Assembly: GCA_029931535.1 (NCBI GenBank)
Contig: JAQPZY010001659.1
Coordinates: 3,106,001-3,170,000 of the forward strand
Reading direction: 5' to 3'
Source of the DNA: Margaritifera margaritifera
Lineage: Eukaryota; Mollusca; Bivalvia; Unionida; Margaritiferidae
Length of the DNA stretch: 64,000 nucleotides
Shown here: positions 34,601 through 48,909 of the stretch, piece by piece
Position numbering within the stretch: position 1 is the stretch's first letter
Layout: the number at the start of each line of letters is the position of its first letter
Made by a program: the position numbers and the translations under genes
The notes under the pieces: model-generated
What the model saw: only the letters and a program-made list of their open reading frames with translations
Told to the model about the DNA's origin: nothing
The model's database searches: none

Positions 34601-34732
34601 TGCTGATTCCACTTCATGCAACTTAAACTGGACATGATATCTGCCACGGTCAAAGTTGTTTATGATTCTCTCCGCGAAATCTCTGCCTTCCTCATGAATA
34701 AAAATCCGATGAATTTTTTCCACGTTGGACAT
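26399..34732 (-). CDS. BCAP/BANK1/Dof-type adaptor (PIK3AP1-like), 12 coding exons
   Basis: Twelve coding exons join with matching phases and GT-AG introns: 34732-34247, 33930-33789, 33449-33186, 32828-32647, 32247-32229, 31001-30939, 30611-30568, 30116-30056, 29554-29472, 28549-28498, 27815-27778, 26536-26399. Total 1,572 nt, 523 residues plus TAG. Domain order: TIR-like (residues 1-150), DBB (about 155-290), ankyrin-like (about 300-358), then a Ser/Pro/Arg-rich tail. That order is that of BCAP (PIK3AP1), BANK1 and Drosophila Dof, cytosolic adaptors linking receptors to PI3K or Toll-type signalling. It is shorter than vertebrate relatives (about 800 residues), mainly in the tail. No Y-x-x-M p85-binding motif is visible; D-D-Y-L-P-V is the clearest tyrosine site. 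A TTTAATTGCAG acceptor sits 4 bp before the ATG, so an unlocated 5' UTR exon lies upstream. Exon structure is inference from sequence. Confidence 0.85.
26702..26755. repeat. (AT)n microsatellite in the last intron
   Basis: Uninterrupted AT dinucleotides, 54 bp, within the final intron of the BCAP-like gene. Confidence 0.95.
28034..28116. repeat. (AT)n microsatellite
   Basis: 83 bp of uninterrupted AT repeat inside an intron of the BCAP-like gene. Open frames through it on both strands (Ile-Tyr runs) are artefacts. Confidence 0.95.
28831..28935. repeat. ~30-bp tandem repeat, about 3.5 copies
   Basis: Unit 'tatatgacgcaaaattgtac' plus 'taactaag', with a/g and c/a variants. Intronic in the BCAP-like gene. 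Confidence 0.8.
31102..31302. mobile_element. MITE with terminal inverted repeats and two tandem hairpins
   Basis: Terminal inverted repeats 'actcgcgtataa' (31102-31113) and 'ttatacgcgagt' (31291-31302) match perfectly. Inside are two successive hairpins: arms 31129-31144/31176-31191 (16/16 bp) and 31213-31237/31251-31275 (24/25 bp). Both share the 'atctgccggcgcat' core but differ in the outer stem. No coding sequence. It lies in an intron of the BCAP-like gene, about 100 bp upstream (in gene direction) of the exon at 30939-31001. Confidence 0.8.
31617..31693. repeat. (AT)n microsatellite
   Basis: 77 bp of AT repeat in an intron of the BCAP-like gene. Confidence 0.95.
32229..32247 (-). CDS. 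BCAP-like gene, 19-nt microexon
   Basis: Minus strand TTTTGCAG|GAACTTGTGAGACAACATG|GTAAGAA. Strong acceptor and donor bracket 19 nt, in phase between exon 4 and exon 6, adding E-L-V-R-Q-H. Confidence 0.7.
32647..32828 (-). CDS. BCAP-like gene, coding exon 4: ankyrin-like repeats
   Basis: 182 nt. L-P-T-L-L-H-F-G-A-K-F-G-L is a clear ankyrin helix pair start, followed by N-K-N-N-L-L-P-H-E-I-A-K-Q-N-G. I end the exon at TCG|GTAATA (32647) because only this keeps phase with the next exon. The frame itself runs on to a TGA at 32578, so a read-through, shorter isoform is possible. Confidence 0.78.
33186..33930 (-). CDS. BCAP-like gene, coding exons 2-3: DBB domain
   Basis: Exon 33930-33789 (142 nt) gives Q-Q-S-I-S-L-L-F-A-R-P and V-K-V-K-V-I-Q-E-G-G, ending in phase 1. 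Exon 33449-33186 (264 nt) gives V-P-G-M-K-K-I-E-V-F-V, a K-L-H-V-E-S segment, an amphipathic helix (H-L-L-H-D-V-T-N-T-I-Q-L-L-C-Q) and D-R-E-L-L-D-L-L, again ending in phase 1. This beta-rich block followed by helices, between TIR and ankyrin repeats, is the Dof/BCAP/BANK1 homology region. It mediates oligomerisation in Dof-type adaptors. Confidence 0.8.
34247..34732 (-). CDS. BCAP-like gene, first coding exon: TIR-like domain
   Basis: 486 nt, 162 codons, ending ...G-E-V-C-K at donor AAG|GTACTA. It begins M-S-N-V-E-K-I-H-R-I-F-I-H-E-E-G-R-D-F-A, the beta-A strand and first helix of a TIR fold. Later strands are S-G-V-S-I-L-L-L-T-P and F-S-I-L-L-C-H-C-I-D. The end carries L-W-P-G-E, where the DBB domain begins in this family. 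The BCAP/BANK1 TIR is diverged from TLR TIRs, and no catalytic Glu can be assigned. Confidence 0.85.
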
Positions 34733-34768
34733 TTTTCTGCAATTAAATAAATTAGGATAAAATGAAGG

Positions 34769-34787
34769 ATCAACAATGTATATATAT

Positions 34788-34862
<75 letters not shown>
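34769..34862. repeat. (AT)n microsatellite just 5' of the BCAP-like start codon
   Basis: AT repeat with one 'ga' interruption. It lies in the presumed 5' UTR intron, about 40 bp from the ATG, close to where the branch point and polypyrimidine tract should be. Confidence 0.93.
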
Positions 34863-34868
<6 letters not shown>

Positions 34869-35906
34869 TGGATTTAAAGCGAAAGAAGGTAAATAGCAAT
34901 ATTAGATGTAGACTTGGTTTACTGCTTACAATTTAAGCACACAAAGAGGTAGTTCGATTGTCAACCATATTCTAGTCCCGACTGTTACATTGTGCGTGTC
35001 TGATCAACCTGTGTGATGAAACAGGTATATGTAGTCTTTTATCGCTTCAAGATAGAGTCGAGTAAATTCCATTTTATTATTGTCCCTTTTTAAAAGAAAA
35101 AGCAACACAATATTTTGAAATAAATCTAAATTCATAAAGCATACGTTTCGCCTTATCGTTTAGGATTTACAGCATCGAAAATAGTTGATCCTTGAAAACA
35201 TGTTACTGTGTAAACTTGCTGGCATATAGCAGGAAAATTGGAATTTATTTCATGCTAAAAACATTTTCATATCATTCAGTAAAGATCTGTACCAAAATAA
35301 AATGTTTTACTTCCACTTATAAATTTACTCTTTGTTTTATAATATTTGGTTTAATTTTAGTATTCAGAAAGTTGCAAGATACACTTTTCTCCCTGTCCGC
35401 CATATTGGGAAACAGAGGAACCCCACGAGTCTCGACGGTCGGACCACAGTTTCTTGATGACGTCATTCTATTCGGTTTAGAATGAGTTCAATCACACTCT
35501 AGTCCGACCACAGTCTCTATGGTTAGGGGTTAGGTGGCTGAACTCCCTGAAAGAAATGCTTTTAATATCTAGTCGTTTGTCTACATTACTTTCACGAACA
35601 CCAATTCTTATTTTTATTCATTACAAGCGACCATACTTGTATCGAAACAATTCAAGAATCTCGGCTCTTCTCGCGTTAGACAAAGCGAATTGCATGGCTT
35701 TGTATTAATGCATAATACATAGCCTCTCCCACCCATGTGAAAAGAGGTCCAAGGACCTCACCAACACAACCACCCCAAGAAATAAGTTGCCAGGACCGCC
35801 ACTAGTTATCCTAATATCGAGATATAAGGGTTAATCGTGTGCTCGAATCACCATAAATAATATTAAGAAAATTAGAATATGGGTTTTATAACGTAGGTTC
35901 TTTCCT
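34863..35906. other. region upstream of BCAP-like gene, no exon assigned
   Basis: Should contain the 5' UTR exon and promoter of the BCAP-like gene, but I could not place either with confidence. 'gtcggaccacagt' recurs imperfectly at 35439 and 35501. Confidence 0.35.
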
Positions 35907-38271
35907 AGCAATGTCTGACATCGAACACAGTTCACTTCATTTGCAGAAAGATTCAATAGGCGATAAATCGAACACTATTCACTTTATTTACATAGAGATT
36001 TTAAGTGGTGATTCATCGGTCACTGTTCACTTCATTTACAGAGAAATTCTATTGGTGATAAATTTGACACTGTTCACTTCATTACAGAGAAATTCTATTA
36101 GTGATACATTGGACACTATTCACTTCATTACAGAGAAATTCTATTGGTGATACATCGGACATTGTTCACTTCATTACAGAGAAATTCTGTTGGTGATACA
36201 TTGGACACTATTCACTTCTTTACAGAGAAATTCTATTGGTGATACATCGGACATTGTTCACTTCATTACAGAGAAATTCTATTGGTGATACATCGGACAT
36301 TGTTCACTTCATTACAGAGAAATTCTATTGGTGATACATCGGACATTGTCCACTTCATTACAGAGAAATTCTATTGGTGATACATTGGACACTATTCACT
36401 TCATTACAGAGAAATTCTATTGATGATACATCGGACATTGTCCACTTCATTACAGAGAAATTATATTGGTGACACATTGGACACTATTCACTTCATTACA
36501 GAGAAATTCTATTGGTGATAAATTGGACATTGTTCACTTCATTACAGAGAAATTCTATTGGTGATACATCGGACATTGTTCACTTCTTTACAGAGAAATT
36601 CTATTGGTGATACATCGGACATTGTTCACTTCATTACAGAGAAATTCTATTGGTGATACATTGGACATTGTTCACTTCATTACAGAGAAATTCTATTGGT
36701 GATACATTGGACACTATTCACTTCATTACAGAGAAATTCTATTGGTGATACATCGGACATTGTTCACTTCATTACAGAGAAATTCTATTGGTGATACATC
36801 GGACATTGTTCACTTCATTACAGAGAAATTCTATTGGTGATACATTGGACACTATTCAATTCATTACAGAGAAATTCTATTGGTGATACATAGGACATTG
36901 TCCACTTCATTACAGAGAAATTCTATTGGTGATACATTGGACACTATTCACTTCATTACAGAGAAATTCTATTGGTGATAAATTGGACATTGTTCACTTC
37001 ATTACAGAGAAATTCTATTGGTGATACATTGGACACTATTCACTTCATTACAGAGAAATTCTATTGGTGATAAATTGGACACTATTCACTTCATTACAGA
37101 GAAATTCTATTGGTGATACATTGGACACTATTCACTTCATTACAGAGAAATTCTATTGGTGATAAATTGGACACTATTCACTTCATTACAGAGAAATTCT
37201 ATTGGTGATACATTGGACATTGTTCACTTCATTACAGAGAAATTCTATTGGTGATACATTGGACACTATTCACTTCATTACAGAGAAATTCTATTGGTGA
37301 TACATCGGACATTGTTCACTTCATTACAGAGAAATTCTATTGGTGATACATCGGACATTGTTCACTTCATTACAGAGAAATTATATTGGTGATATATTGG
37401 ACACTATTCACTTCATTACAGAGAAATTCTATTGGTGATAAATTTGACATTGTTCACTTCATTACAGAGAAATTCTATTGGTGATACATTGGACACTATT
37501 CACTTCATTACAGAGAAATTCTATTGGTGATAAATTGGACACTATTCACTTCATTACAGAGAAATTCTATTGGTGATAAATTGGACATTGTTCACTTCAT
37601 TACAGAGAAATTCTATTGGTGATAAATTGGACATTGTTCACTTCATTACAGAGAAATTATATTGGTGATACATTGGACACTATTCACTTCATTACAGAGA
37701 AATTCTATTGGTGATAAATTGGACACTATTCACTTCATTACAGAGAAATTCTATTGGTGATAAATTGGACATTGTTCACTTCATTACAGAGAAATTCTAT
37801 TGGTGATACATCGGACACTGTTCACTTCATTTACAGAGAGATTCTATTGGTGATAAATTGGACACTATTCACTTCATTACAGAGAAATTCTATTGGTGAT
37901 ACATTGGACACTATTCACTTCATTACAGAGAAATTCTATTGGTGATACATTGGACACTATTCACTTCATTACAGAGAAATTCTATTGGTGATACATCGGA
38001 CACTATTCACTTCATTACAGAGAAATTCTATTGGTGATAAATTGGACACTATTCACTTCATTACAGAGAAATTCTATTGGTGATAAATTGGACATTGTTC
38101 ACTTCATTACAGAGAAATTCTATTGGTGATAAATTGGACATTGTTCACTTCATTACAGAGAAATTCTGTTGGTGATACATCGGACACTGTTCACTTCATT
38201 ACAGAGAAATTCTTTTGGTGATACATCGGACACTGTTCACTTCATTTACAGAGAGATTATATTGGCGATAC
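35907..38271. repeat. minisatellite, 46-bp unit, about 51 copies
   Basis: Unit: 'acagagaaattctattggtg', 'atacattggacactattcac', 'ttcatt' (46 bp). The main variable sites are ata/aaa, cgg/tgg and the linked pair cattg/cacta. The first four and last copies are more diverged and carry 'catttacag' (47 bp), while central copies are nearly identical. Because 46 is 1 more than a multiple of 3, the frame changes every copy. Open frames inside are not genes. Copies are contiguous, so this is not a CRISPR array. Confidence 0.97.
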
Positions 38272-39063
38272 TATGATCATAGATGAGCCTGTCGTCATAG
38301 TTATAAATAAAAACATACTCTATCACTAAAAATAACCTTAAATTCCTTTAAGACTATACTTTACATACGTAAAAATATGGGTTTTTCCCAAAGTGTTTTT
38401 TATTAAATATATATTTAGATCACAAGTCGGATTCCCGATCATACAGGTGGAAAAGGAATCCTATGCAATATGTGTAACATGAGAGCAATTGAAAATTAAT
38501 ATCACTGTTAGCTTGTACACTTTATGAAGTACGAAACTAAATTATATTGTTCATGGACGAATAATGAAGAGTTTATCGTTGTATGTCAGACAATTCTTTC
38601 AAACTTTTGATTAATTATCAAAATTTATATATTTTGTGGAGCAAAAATGACAAAAGAAAATTAAGACTTTCTTAAAAATGGATTAGTTGCATTTATAATA
38701 GTTACAACAATATCCTCTGTAAACTTAAATATTTTTTTATATAAAATGTACACTAGCATTTTGAGTTATTCATATATTTTTGTTTCTACTTAGTCCTCTG
38801 TAAGTCACACAACTTTCTCATACTTACAGCTATAAATTGCAATGTATAATTTCATGCTTAACCAATTTTTTTTAATTTTTTTTTTTTTTTTTTTTTCGTT
38901 CTGTTCAAAGTCAATTTTCACTATTATATCCTTTTGTGTATTTGTCTGAACAACCAATGTAAATTAAATATTTGGACAGGGAGATTTATTGTCCAAATGG
39001 CTTTATCATCTAATAGGATAATGTAGTTCAATGTGTATTAAATCACCCAGTCAAAGATCTAAC
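38272..39063. other. AT-rich spacer, no gene seen
   Basis: AT-rich, with a T run at about 38865-38896. No coding signal. Confidence 0.5.

Positions 39064-41497
<2,434 letters not shown>

Positions 41498-41560
<63 letters not shown>
41498..41560. repeat. (TA)n microsatellite
   Basis: 63 bp of TA repeat preceded by T-rich text. Confidence 0.95.
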
Positions 41561-41565
<5 letters not shown>

Positions 41566-43587
41566 TTCTGTGCAAAGGTAAGTAAGGGTCAGAGAACTAT
41601 TTCATTTATTGTCTTTCAATAATTGTTCGGATTTTTAAGTGATGTTAGTTATCAAATTTTAGTATATTAATATATATTTTTTCGTGCTCGTGCAATGGTC
41701 TCGGGTACACATAGTGCGGTAAACAATGTACTAATATGAAAATGAAATAGGAATCTGTGCATATTGGGGCATGCTCAGTTCTAGCTGCATGTGTCACTTA
41801 ATAATAACTTTCAGAGCATGTCACCAACGAACGATACTGTACAACAACACACACACACACACACACATACACACACACCCAAAAAAAAAAAAAAATTTTT
41901 TTAGGCAGTATTACATGTGCTTTTACTAGATTTCTTCGGAAAAAAATATATAGAGTAGATAGTTATGTAGCTAGCCAGTCAGCTAGATAAGTAATTAAAC
42001 ATCTATAAAAGAAGCAAATAAACATAACAAGTAATGGAAGAAAAATATATATATACATATGTATGTGTGTGTGTGTGTGTGTGTGTGTCATGATAACGAT
42101 AATAAATATTATTATTTTTACCTGTAGTTTTTCTTTTCCAAACTTGGCTGAATAAAGAGATAGAAATACACAGTGCGTCCGTACAAAACTAGCGGAGAGT
42201 CTTTGTTCAATGTCTAATTTTAAACAAACTTCAAATGATGATTATTCAAAAATCACGCCATTGGCTTCACCTAGCTCATGTAGCAACATGAATGTGCATA
42301 CTTTACGCTGTGAAATATATACATATGTTTCTCCATTATCACTCTATAGGTAAAAGGTGATAACATTTTACATCGATGCCGATAAACTCCTATGGTGGAC
42401 CAGGAAGATTGCAGAACAGGAAGAGAAAATAATCATTCAGCTGGTACAAATTAAATCCTGAAAAAGGTAGGGAAAGTACCTGAATGATTTTTAAAAAAAA
42501 TATCTACATTATCAATTACAGCACACAGACACGGCCACAAGCGATGACACAAGTATATATCTTGAATTCTCTTTATAATAACAATGACTTATGGGGTCAG
42601 AGTATGGAACGTCTCATGCGTCAGATCTTGATTTTGAAATTTGATGGACACAAACCGGGTGTTTTGACATTCCAAACACCACTGAATCAACTGTGCGACC
42701 TCTTCTACTTAGAGTGCTAATTCCATCACCACCACCACTACCACTACTATCACCATCATCGTCTTAATCATCATCATTCCGACGTACAATTGCTTGCAAA
42801 ATTTGGTGTGTGAACAAATGGGAAAAGTTACGTCTTTCATGTAACGTCAAAACGATGGGTCATTTCAATATTGACATTCAAGGGGAAGTTAATTAATATC
42901 AGCCTATAGCATTCGAGGGGAAGCTAATGGCATCGACTTCGATTCAAAGCATTCTATTAAAGCATGTGCACTTTTAATCTGTATGTTCTTCTATCTTTCC
43001 TTCCTTCCTATCTTTCTTACAGAAATGAATTAAGTTGACTTTTTTCCAATAGGTTGAAACTCAGAAATAATAACAGAATTCTAGTCAAAGGCATATGAGT
43101 GAAGTGGCTTTTAAAATTTCCTTTTCTACACACCGATTAAGGAACGTGCAGGAAAAAAAGATGTATGTAGGGTCTTTTTTTGTGCTTGATTACAATTCTA
43201 ACTCCGAAAAGTATAGAGTATGTAACATGTCCAAGTTCAAATGAAATTTATCAAATATGACCTTAAGTTTTGCTTGATATAGAAATCTTGAAAATATCTA
43301 CTGAAGCGCTTTTAATAAGCAGGTTGCGAAGGAAATTCTATTTCATCGTAAAATACTACACTTAAAATCAAGTTAAATGCCGCTTGGTCAGATCGAATTC
43401 CAGGTGCATAATAATATTAAGGGATGTGTACAGGACAAAGCCAAGACAACCTGTATTTCCCACGTAACATATGAATTTGAAATCCAGAAGAATATACTTT
43501 CTGACTGTTTGTGCTGCAATTTATATGAAGTTGTGAAGAAAATGATGAAACTAGATACCGGATGATATCTACAAGTTTCCGAAATTC

Positions 43588-43590
<3 letters not shown>
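41561..43590. other. AT-rich spacer, no gene seen
   Basis: Contains (CA)n near 41845-41878, (TG)n at 42064-42088 and a cat/cac triplet tract near 42725-42780. No recognisable coding sequence. Confidence 0.5.

Positions 43591-43647
<57 letters not shown>
43591..43647. repeat. (TC)n microsatellite
   Basis: 57 bp of TC repeat. A very similar tract lies 300 bp to the right. Confidence 0.96.
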
Positions 43648-43649
<2 letters not shown>

Positions 43650-43949
43650 ATCAAAGGTATACACAAGCTCTTTATACGATAATAATTATTGTTGGACATT
43701 GACTGAAATTAGTTAATTTATTTCTGTTAGGGTGGTTTTAGTTTTTCAGGTAAAGATTTAGAAATGGCAAGTAAGCAAATGCTGTGTACGACAATTACGT
43801 AATTCTGTTTTATACTTTGAAATAGTTTGCTTACAATAAACCGAACTTGCTAATGAATATTTTAGTTAATGGTTTAAATTGTGCGAATTTCAACCTACTT
43901 TTCTTTATCTTTTGTATCATTCTGTTAGCTCATTTAATTTTGTTGCCAG

Positions 43950-43953
<4 letters not shown>

Positions 43954-44007
<54 letters not shown>
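43954..44007. repeat. (CT)n microsatellite
   Basis: 54 bp of CT repeat. Confidence 0.96.
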
Positions 44008-44008
<1 letters not shown>

Positions 44009-45285
44009 CCATGGGTGATCTTGTGTCTTGTGACCAATGTGTGTCTTTTTATAGACTGCAATTAGGCTTTGTTGAATATACCATGCTTTGCTTCTTCATT
44101 CTAGATTATTTTATTGACAAGTTGTCCGAGGTTCGAACTTGTCAACTTTGCTCTCATTTTGTATTGGATTTTAAACCACGGAACAGGTAAAGTCATTGTT
44201 TTTATTCCCACAAAACACAATTTACAGAAAATAAACCACACACACACGCACACACACACACATAAATAAACTGTTTATTTTCACAAATGACATCAGTGTC
44301 CACAATTGCTAGATGAGTTTTAAATTAGGGTCACATGATAAATAGCTACGCTTGTTTGTAGGTGTAGACTGTGGAAATTTTGCGGTGAATAATTAGATTT
44401 CGAGCTTTGCCTGTTTGTTTGTTACTAAAAATTACCAACATCGATGACAACTTTATCTTTAACAACTTATAATACCGATAGTATTACAAGTGCCATCGTA
44501 AAGATTGCAGAAAAGAATTAAGTCATGGACCAAAGTGCAATATGTAAATATCCAGCGAATCCTATCTGCTATTGCATTTTACAAGCGGAAGTATGATTGG
44601 CTCTCTTTCGACTAGTGAGCGGCCATGATACGTAATCTTTGTCAAGATTAAAGCGAAATATATTATTCTTACAGTTCACGTTCCCTATACAGATGTAGAT
44701 AAAAGTGTCCGTCATCCTCAATATGAACGACCCCATGACTGCTTTGATTTGACACATTATCTAACAATAGTTAGGCAGAGTTAACGTAGATACCAATTAT
44801 TGTCCTGAAATGTTCATGCAGCCATACAATAATTATAAATAATGTGCAACCATGCAATAATTATAAATAACATCAACCGTTGTAAGTTGATGTCCCAGCA
44901 AGTTCAGTTGTTCCAAACTAACCTACATCCGTGTTGTATATTACAACTGCGTACATTTACAAGATATTCAGCCAAAAGCATAAAATATTCTAGAGGAATA
45001 CTGATTTTAAAAACGTTAAACTTATTGAAAATAAAAACTGGTATGTATCAGAACACTCGTTCACATTTTGGGCACAGAATGTTTCGGGATTAAGTTTCTC
45101 GTTTTATCACATGGCTTGCATAGGTGGAACTATATTTAGTGGAGACCTAAAGCAGGTAGCACCAAGTAAATACTGAAATTATGGAAACCATGACCAATGG
45201 CAACTTAATTGAAACATAGGAAAGAGTGCAAACATTTATGTTCTATCTTGTTCCCATATCACCACTGAATGAATGAAGTTTAATC
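44008..45285. other. AT-rich spacer, no gene seen
   Basis: AT-rich DNA up to the left edge of Polinton fragment C. A short (CA)n tract lies near 44237-44263. No gene recognised. Confidence 0.45.
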
Positions 45286-48200
45286 AAGCGCTGATGGCAG
45301 AGCTGTAAAAAGTTGCACATGGCAGGGAAGAAGCCTGCGAGGAAGGATACAAAACAATAAAGGTGAAACCCTACTTTCAGAAGAAGTCCATCACTAATAT
45401 GCATTCTGGAGATGCCGAGCGTCTTATCCACGAAATCACTGGGAACATACTAAGACGCATCGAAGAGTACAAACGCGAAGGGTCTTGCTGACAATCCGTG
45501 AGGTACGTGGGGCTTGCCCTAGGTGTGTGGCAGTGCCGCCCGTGTCGCGGGAAGAGCTATATCCCACTGCTGGCATAAATTCCGCTGCGCTCGGTTATCA
45601 ACGTGAAAAACGAGGACAACAGGTGCTTCGAGTGGGCTATTCTGTCGGTTCTGCAGGCGTCAACGCTGACCGCCCATCCAAGTATCGCCAGCATCTCGGG
45701 GAGCTTGTCTTTGATGAAATTAGCTTTACCGTGAGGGTCAGCAATATCAAAAAGCTCGAGCTCCACAAACCCGGCATCGCCATAAACTTCTTTTGCTGGC
45801 AAAAGGCCCTCTGCCCGCTTGGCATCAGGATAATTTACAACCACAACAAGACCGAGCGCAAAAAGCATCCAATGCATATACGTCTTCTGCCGGGCCGACC
45901 TGCTAGAATCCCACGTCAAAGAATGCCGCGGCTTAAGCGAAAAAGCGCAGCGAGTGACCCTGTCAGAGTTCGGCCTAAACATTCTGGACTTTCAGAACCA
46001 CAGCTGCCAGCAGCGTGTTCCATACGTTATCTACGCGATATTTATGGGGCGTTTAATGTACCAATGGAACGGACCATGAACGTACCGGAGAAAAACGATA
46101 ACACGATAAAGTTCGCCCTACAAGAGCCCTGCAGCTTCTGCTACCTCGTTCTATTGAGCGACGGCATGTCGAAGGCACTGATCTTATACCGGGGTAAAAA
46201 AGCCGTGACCGTATTTATTCAGCGCCTTGAGTCAGAGCTCAAAGAGATACCCAAGGTCTTCCAGAACACAGCAGAAAAAGTGACGGGCCAGGATGACCGG
46301 CGGGTCTACCGCAAGACTCGCGACTGCCACATTTGCGGCAATGAGCTTGGCACGGATCGCCTACAACTGCCCCATCAGATGCCAATACCACGGCGACGCC
46401 CATGACACGTGCAACCTCGCATTGCGCCATAATCCGGAAAAGACTTCGGTGCCGGTCGTGGGTTAGCACAGTGTCAAGGGAAAAGATAACGGTCATTACC
46501 AATAATATGGAACAATGGACCAGCTGCAGTTTATAGATAGTCGCCAGTTTATGAGCAGCAGTTTGTAAAAGCGTGCGTCAAACCTGTCGAAGGACGCCTT
46601 CGTCATCACAGGGCGCCAGAGCCTTCTTATCAGCAAGGGCTTCTATCCATACGAATACATGGACGCCTAGAACCGCTTTGATGAAATTAAGCTTCCGCCT
46701 CGAGAGGCCCTCTACAGCGGGTTGAGCGCAGCGGGAATAAACGAGCGAAAACTAAGAGCACGCCGAGCGGATCTGGGAGCAGACCAAATGCAAAACTATG
46801 GGCGACTACCACGACCTCTAACTCCGCACCGACGTGCTGCTGCTGACAGACGTATTCGAGGCCTTCAGCGCCACCTCGATTGGCACCTACAGTTTGACCT
46901 GGCGCACTACTTCAGCGCACCAGGAATGGGTTGCGATGCCCTACTGAAAAAGACGGGTGTCAAGCTCGAGGTGCTGAAGAATATCGATGTGCACCTGTTC
47001 ATTGAGAAGGGGATCCACGGCGGAAACTCGATGGTGTCAGAATGGCCCGCGAAAGCCCGGGGTACAATACCGGCGACCCAGCGAGCTGGATCATATACTT
47101 CGACGCTTACAACCAGTATGCATGGGCCATGAAGCAATGCCTACGGACTGGCTGCTTTAGATGCGCCGACCCAGCCAACCAACGAAGCGCGGAACTCTGT
47201 GTCGGACAAGGCTCCCAGAAGTACCTGAGGAACTTCACGACGCGCACAGCGACTATCCACATAGGTTGTTTCGGCGGTGTGGCTAAGCAACTACTAGTGG
47301 GGGCTGTCGACGAAGTTTGGGAGAACGCACGCCGGCTGCATGAAACGTGTCCCGAAACTCCGCAAAAAAGAAAAGTACGTGCCCCACTACCAGAACCTGC
47401 AGCTCTACACGAAGCTCGGGATGCGCGTAACAAAGGTCCGCCAGGTGCTCGAGTTCAATCAAAGCGCACGGATGGCGCCATACATCCAGATGAACACGGA
47501 CCTGAGGACCGCGGCCAAGAACGAGTTTGAAAAGGACTTCTTCAAGCTGATAAACAACTCAGTCTTTGGCAAAACCATGGAAAACCTTTGCAAGAGGATC
47601 CGCGTGGATCTGGTCAGATCCGAAGGCGAGGAAGACAGCCTACGAGTCAGACAAAACGTTTGATGGCAACCTGTTGGCTGTGCACTCCAAAAAGGCCAAC
47701 CTAAAGCTAAGCCGAACTACATATGTAGGACAAACGGTTCTCGATCTATCGAAGTGCCTGATGGACAAGTTTTACTACGGCAGCATCAAGTCCCACTATA
47801 GGGCTAAAGCACAGCTTCTGTACACAGATACGGACATAACGCTGCTTTGCATCGAGACCCCTAACGTACACCGTGACATGGCGGAAACCGCGGACCTCTA
47901 TGACCAGAGCGACTACCCCAAGGACCTATTCCTTAGCAGCGCGGCGAACAAGGAAGTCGCAGGAACGTTAAAGGACTAATGCAAGGGCGCGCCTATCGCG
48001 GAGTTCGTGGGCCTTCGCCCAGAGATGTACTCCATCCTGCTTGAATAGGCAATAATGGAAAAAAGAAAACCGGCAGCCGAAAAGCATCGGCACAGGGGGT
48101 TGCAAAGGCTGGGCGCGACCGCAACCTGCAGCAAAAGCTCAATAAGGAGTGCCTTCAGAAAAAGTGTAGCCATGCCATGCTATTCCTCTGCAGCGACCGC

Positions 48201-48305
48201 CACAAAATTTGGCTCTACCTCACCAACAAAGTAAGCCTATCTCCGCTAGACATGGAAACGTGGATTGCCCCGGATGGCACCACAACCCGAGCAGGCAGAC
48301 ATTAA
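45286..48305 (+). pseudogene. protein-primed family B DNA polymerase remnant (C)
   Basis: A GC-rich plus-strand remnant in many frame pieces. The N-terminal domain at about 45290-45480 has H-E-I-T-G-N-I-L-R-R-I-E-E-Y-K-R-E-G-S. Next is V-K-N-E-D-N-R-C-F-E-W-A-I-L-S near 45610. An exonuclease region near 46020 reads V-I-Y-A-I-F, so the expected Asp is gone. A zinc-like C-H-I-C-G motif lies at about 46330. Palm and thumb parts: W-D-like C-D-A-L-L-K-K-T-G-V near 46930, F-I-E-K-G-I-H-G-G-N-S-M near 47000, F-F-K-L-I-N-N-S-V-F-G-K-T-M near 47545, and an intact Y-T-D-T-D at 47821-47835. E-F-V-G-L-R-P-E-M-Y-S-I near 48005 precedes a C-terminal part ending at the TAA 48303-48305. It would replicate a Polinton-like element. 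It is diverged from polymerase A, so a separate insertion. Confidence 0.82.
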
Positions 48306-48909
48306 CGAGCCGCGCACGATTGAGAAAGCACCTACCGAACAAGCGGGTTATGTACCCGCCACAGAGGCGGGGCTGGAAAAAAAACTCTTGAGTTTGGGAA
48401 CTATAGGATCAAGACACCAGTTAAAAGACACGCCCTTCTTGAGATCCTTAATCACTTTATTGTGGTACTCAATCGCCGTGTTCTCCACGTGCTTCAGCCT
48501 TTGCCTCACATTCTCGCTTCCGCAAACTCAACAAAGGCCTGGCTCTGATAGAGTTCCCCTGCCACGCAAACTTCAGGGGCTTGGTGGGCGCACACCCTTT
48601 CTATTTTAAAGCCGGTAGTCAAACAGAAAGACATTCCTCTGAAGGATTAACACAAAAGCTTAGCATGCCACGACTTTTGTCCACAGTGTTGCAACAAATT
48701 CAGTGGAAGAAAGTACTTAGAGGATAACCAAACACTTTTTACAAGAACTGTTTATGGACCATTTATGAACATGCAGCAAAGACATGACCACCAAAACTGT
48801 ATCTTTGCACGAAAGACAAATTGTATTAAAAGTGTTAAGAATAGTGATGAGCCCAGTGTGAAGAAGACATTCGTCGTACTTTATCCACGCTTCATACTTA
48901 CCAAGAAGT
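48306..48909 (+). other. decayed sequence between polymerase C and fragment D
   Basis: GC-rich to about 48600, then AT-rich. An open plus-strand reading at 48660-48910 contains C-H-D-F-C-P-Q-C-C-N-K-F (zinc-finger-like) and later C-I-F-A-R-K-T-N-C-I-K, up to a TAG near 48915. I do not recognise it. It may be the frameshifted N-terminus of the protein that follows. Confidence 0.35.

Noticed and set aside
35911..38000. Open frames within the 46-bp repeats
   Set aside because: The unit is not a multiple of three and the frames simply cycle through the repeat; they are by-products of the minisatellite.
35907..38271. Possible CRISPR array
   Set aside because: Repeats are contiguous with no unique spacers, and the genome is eukaryotic.
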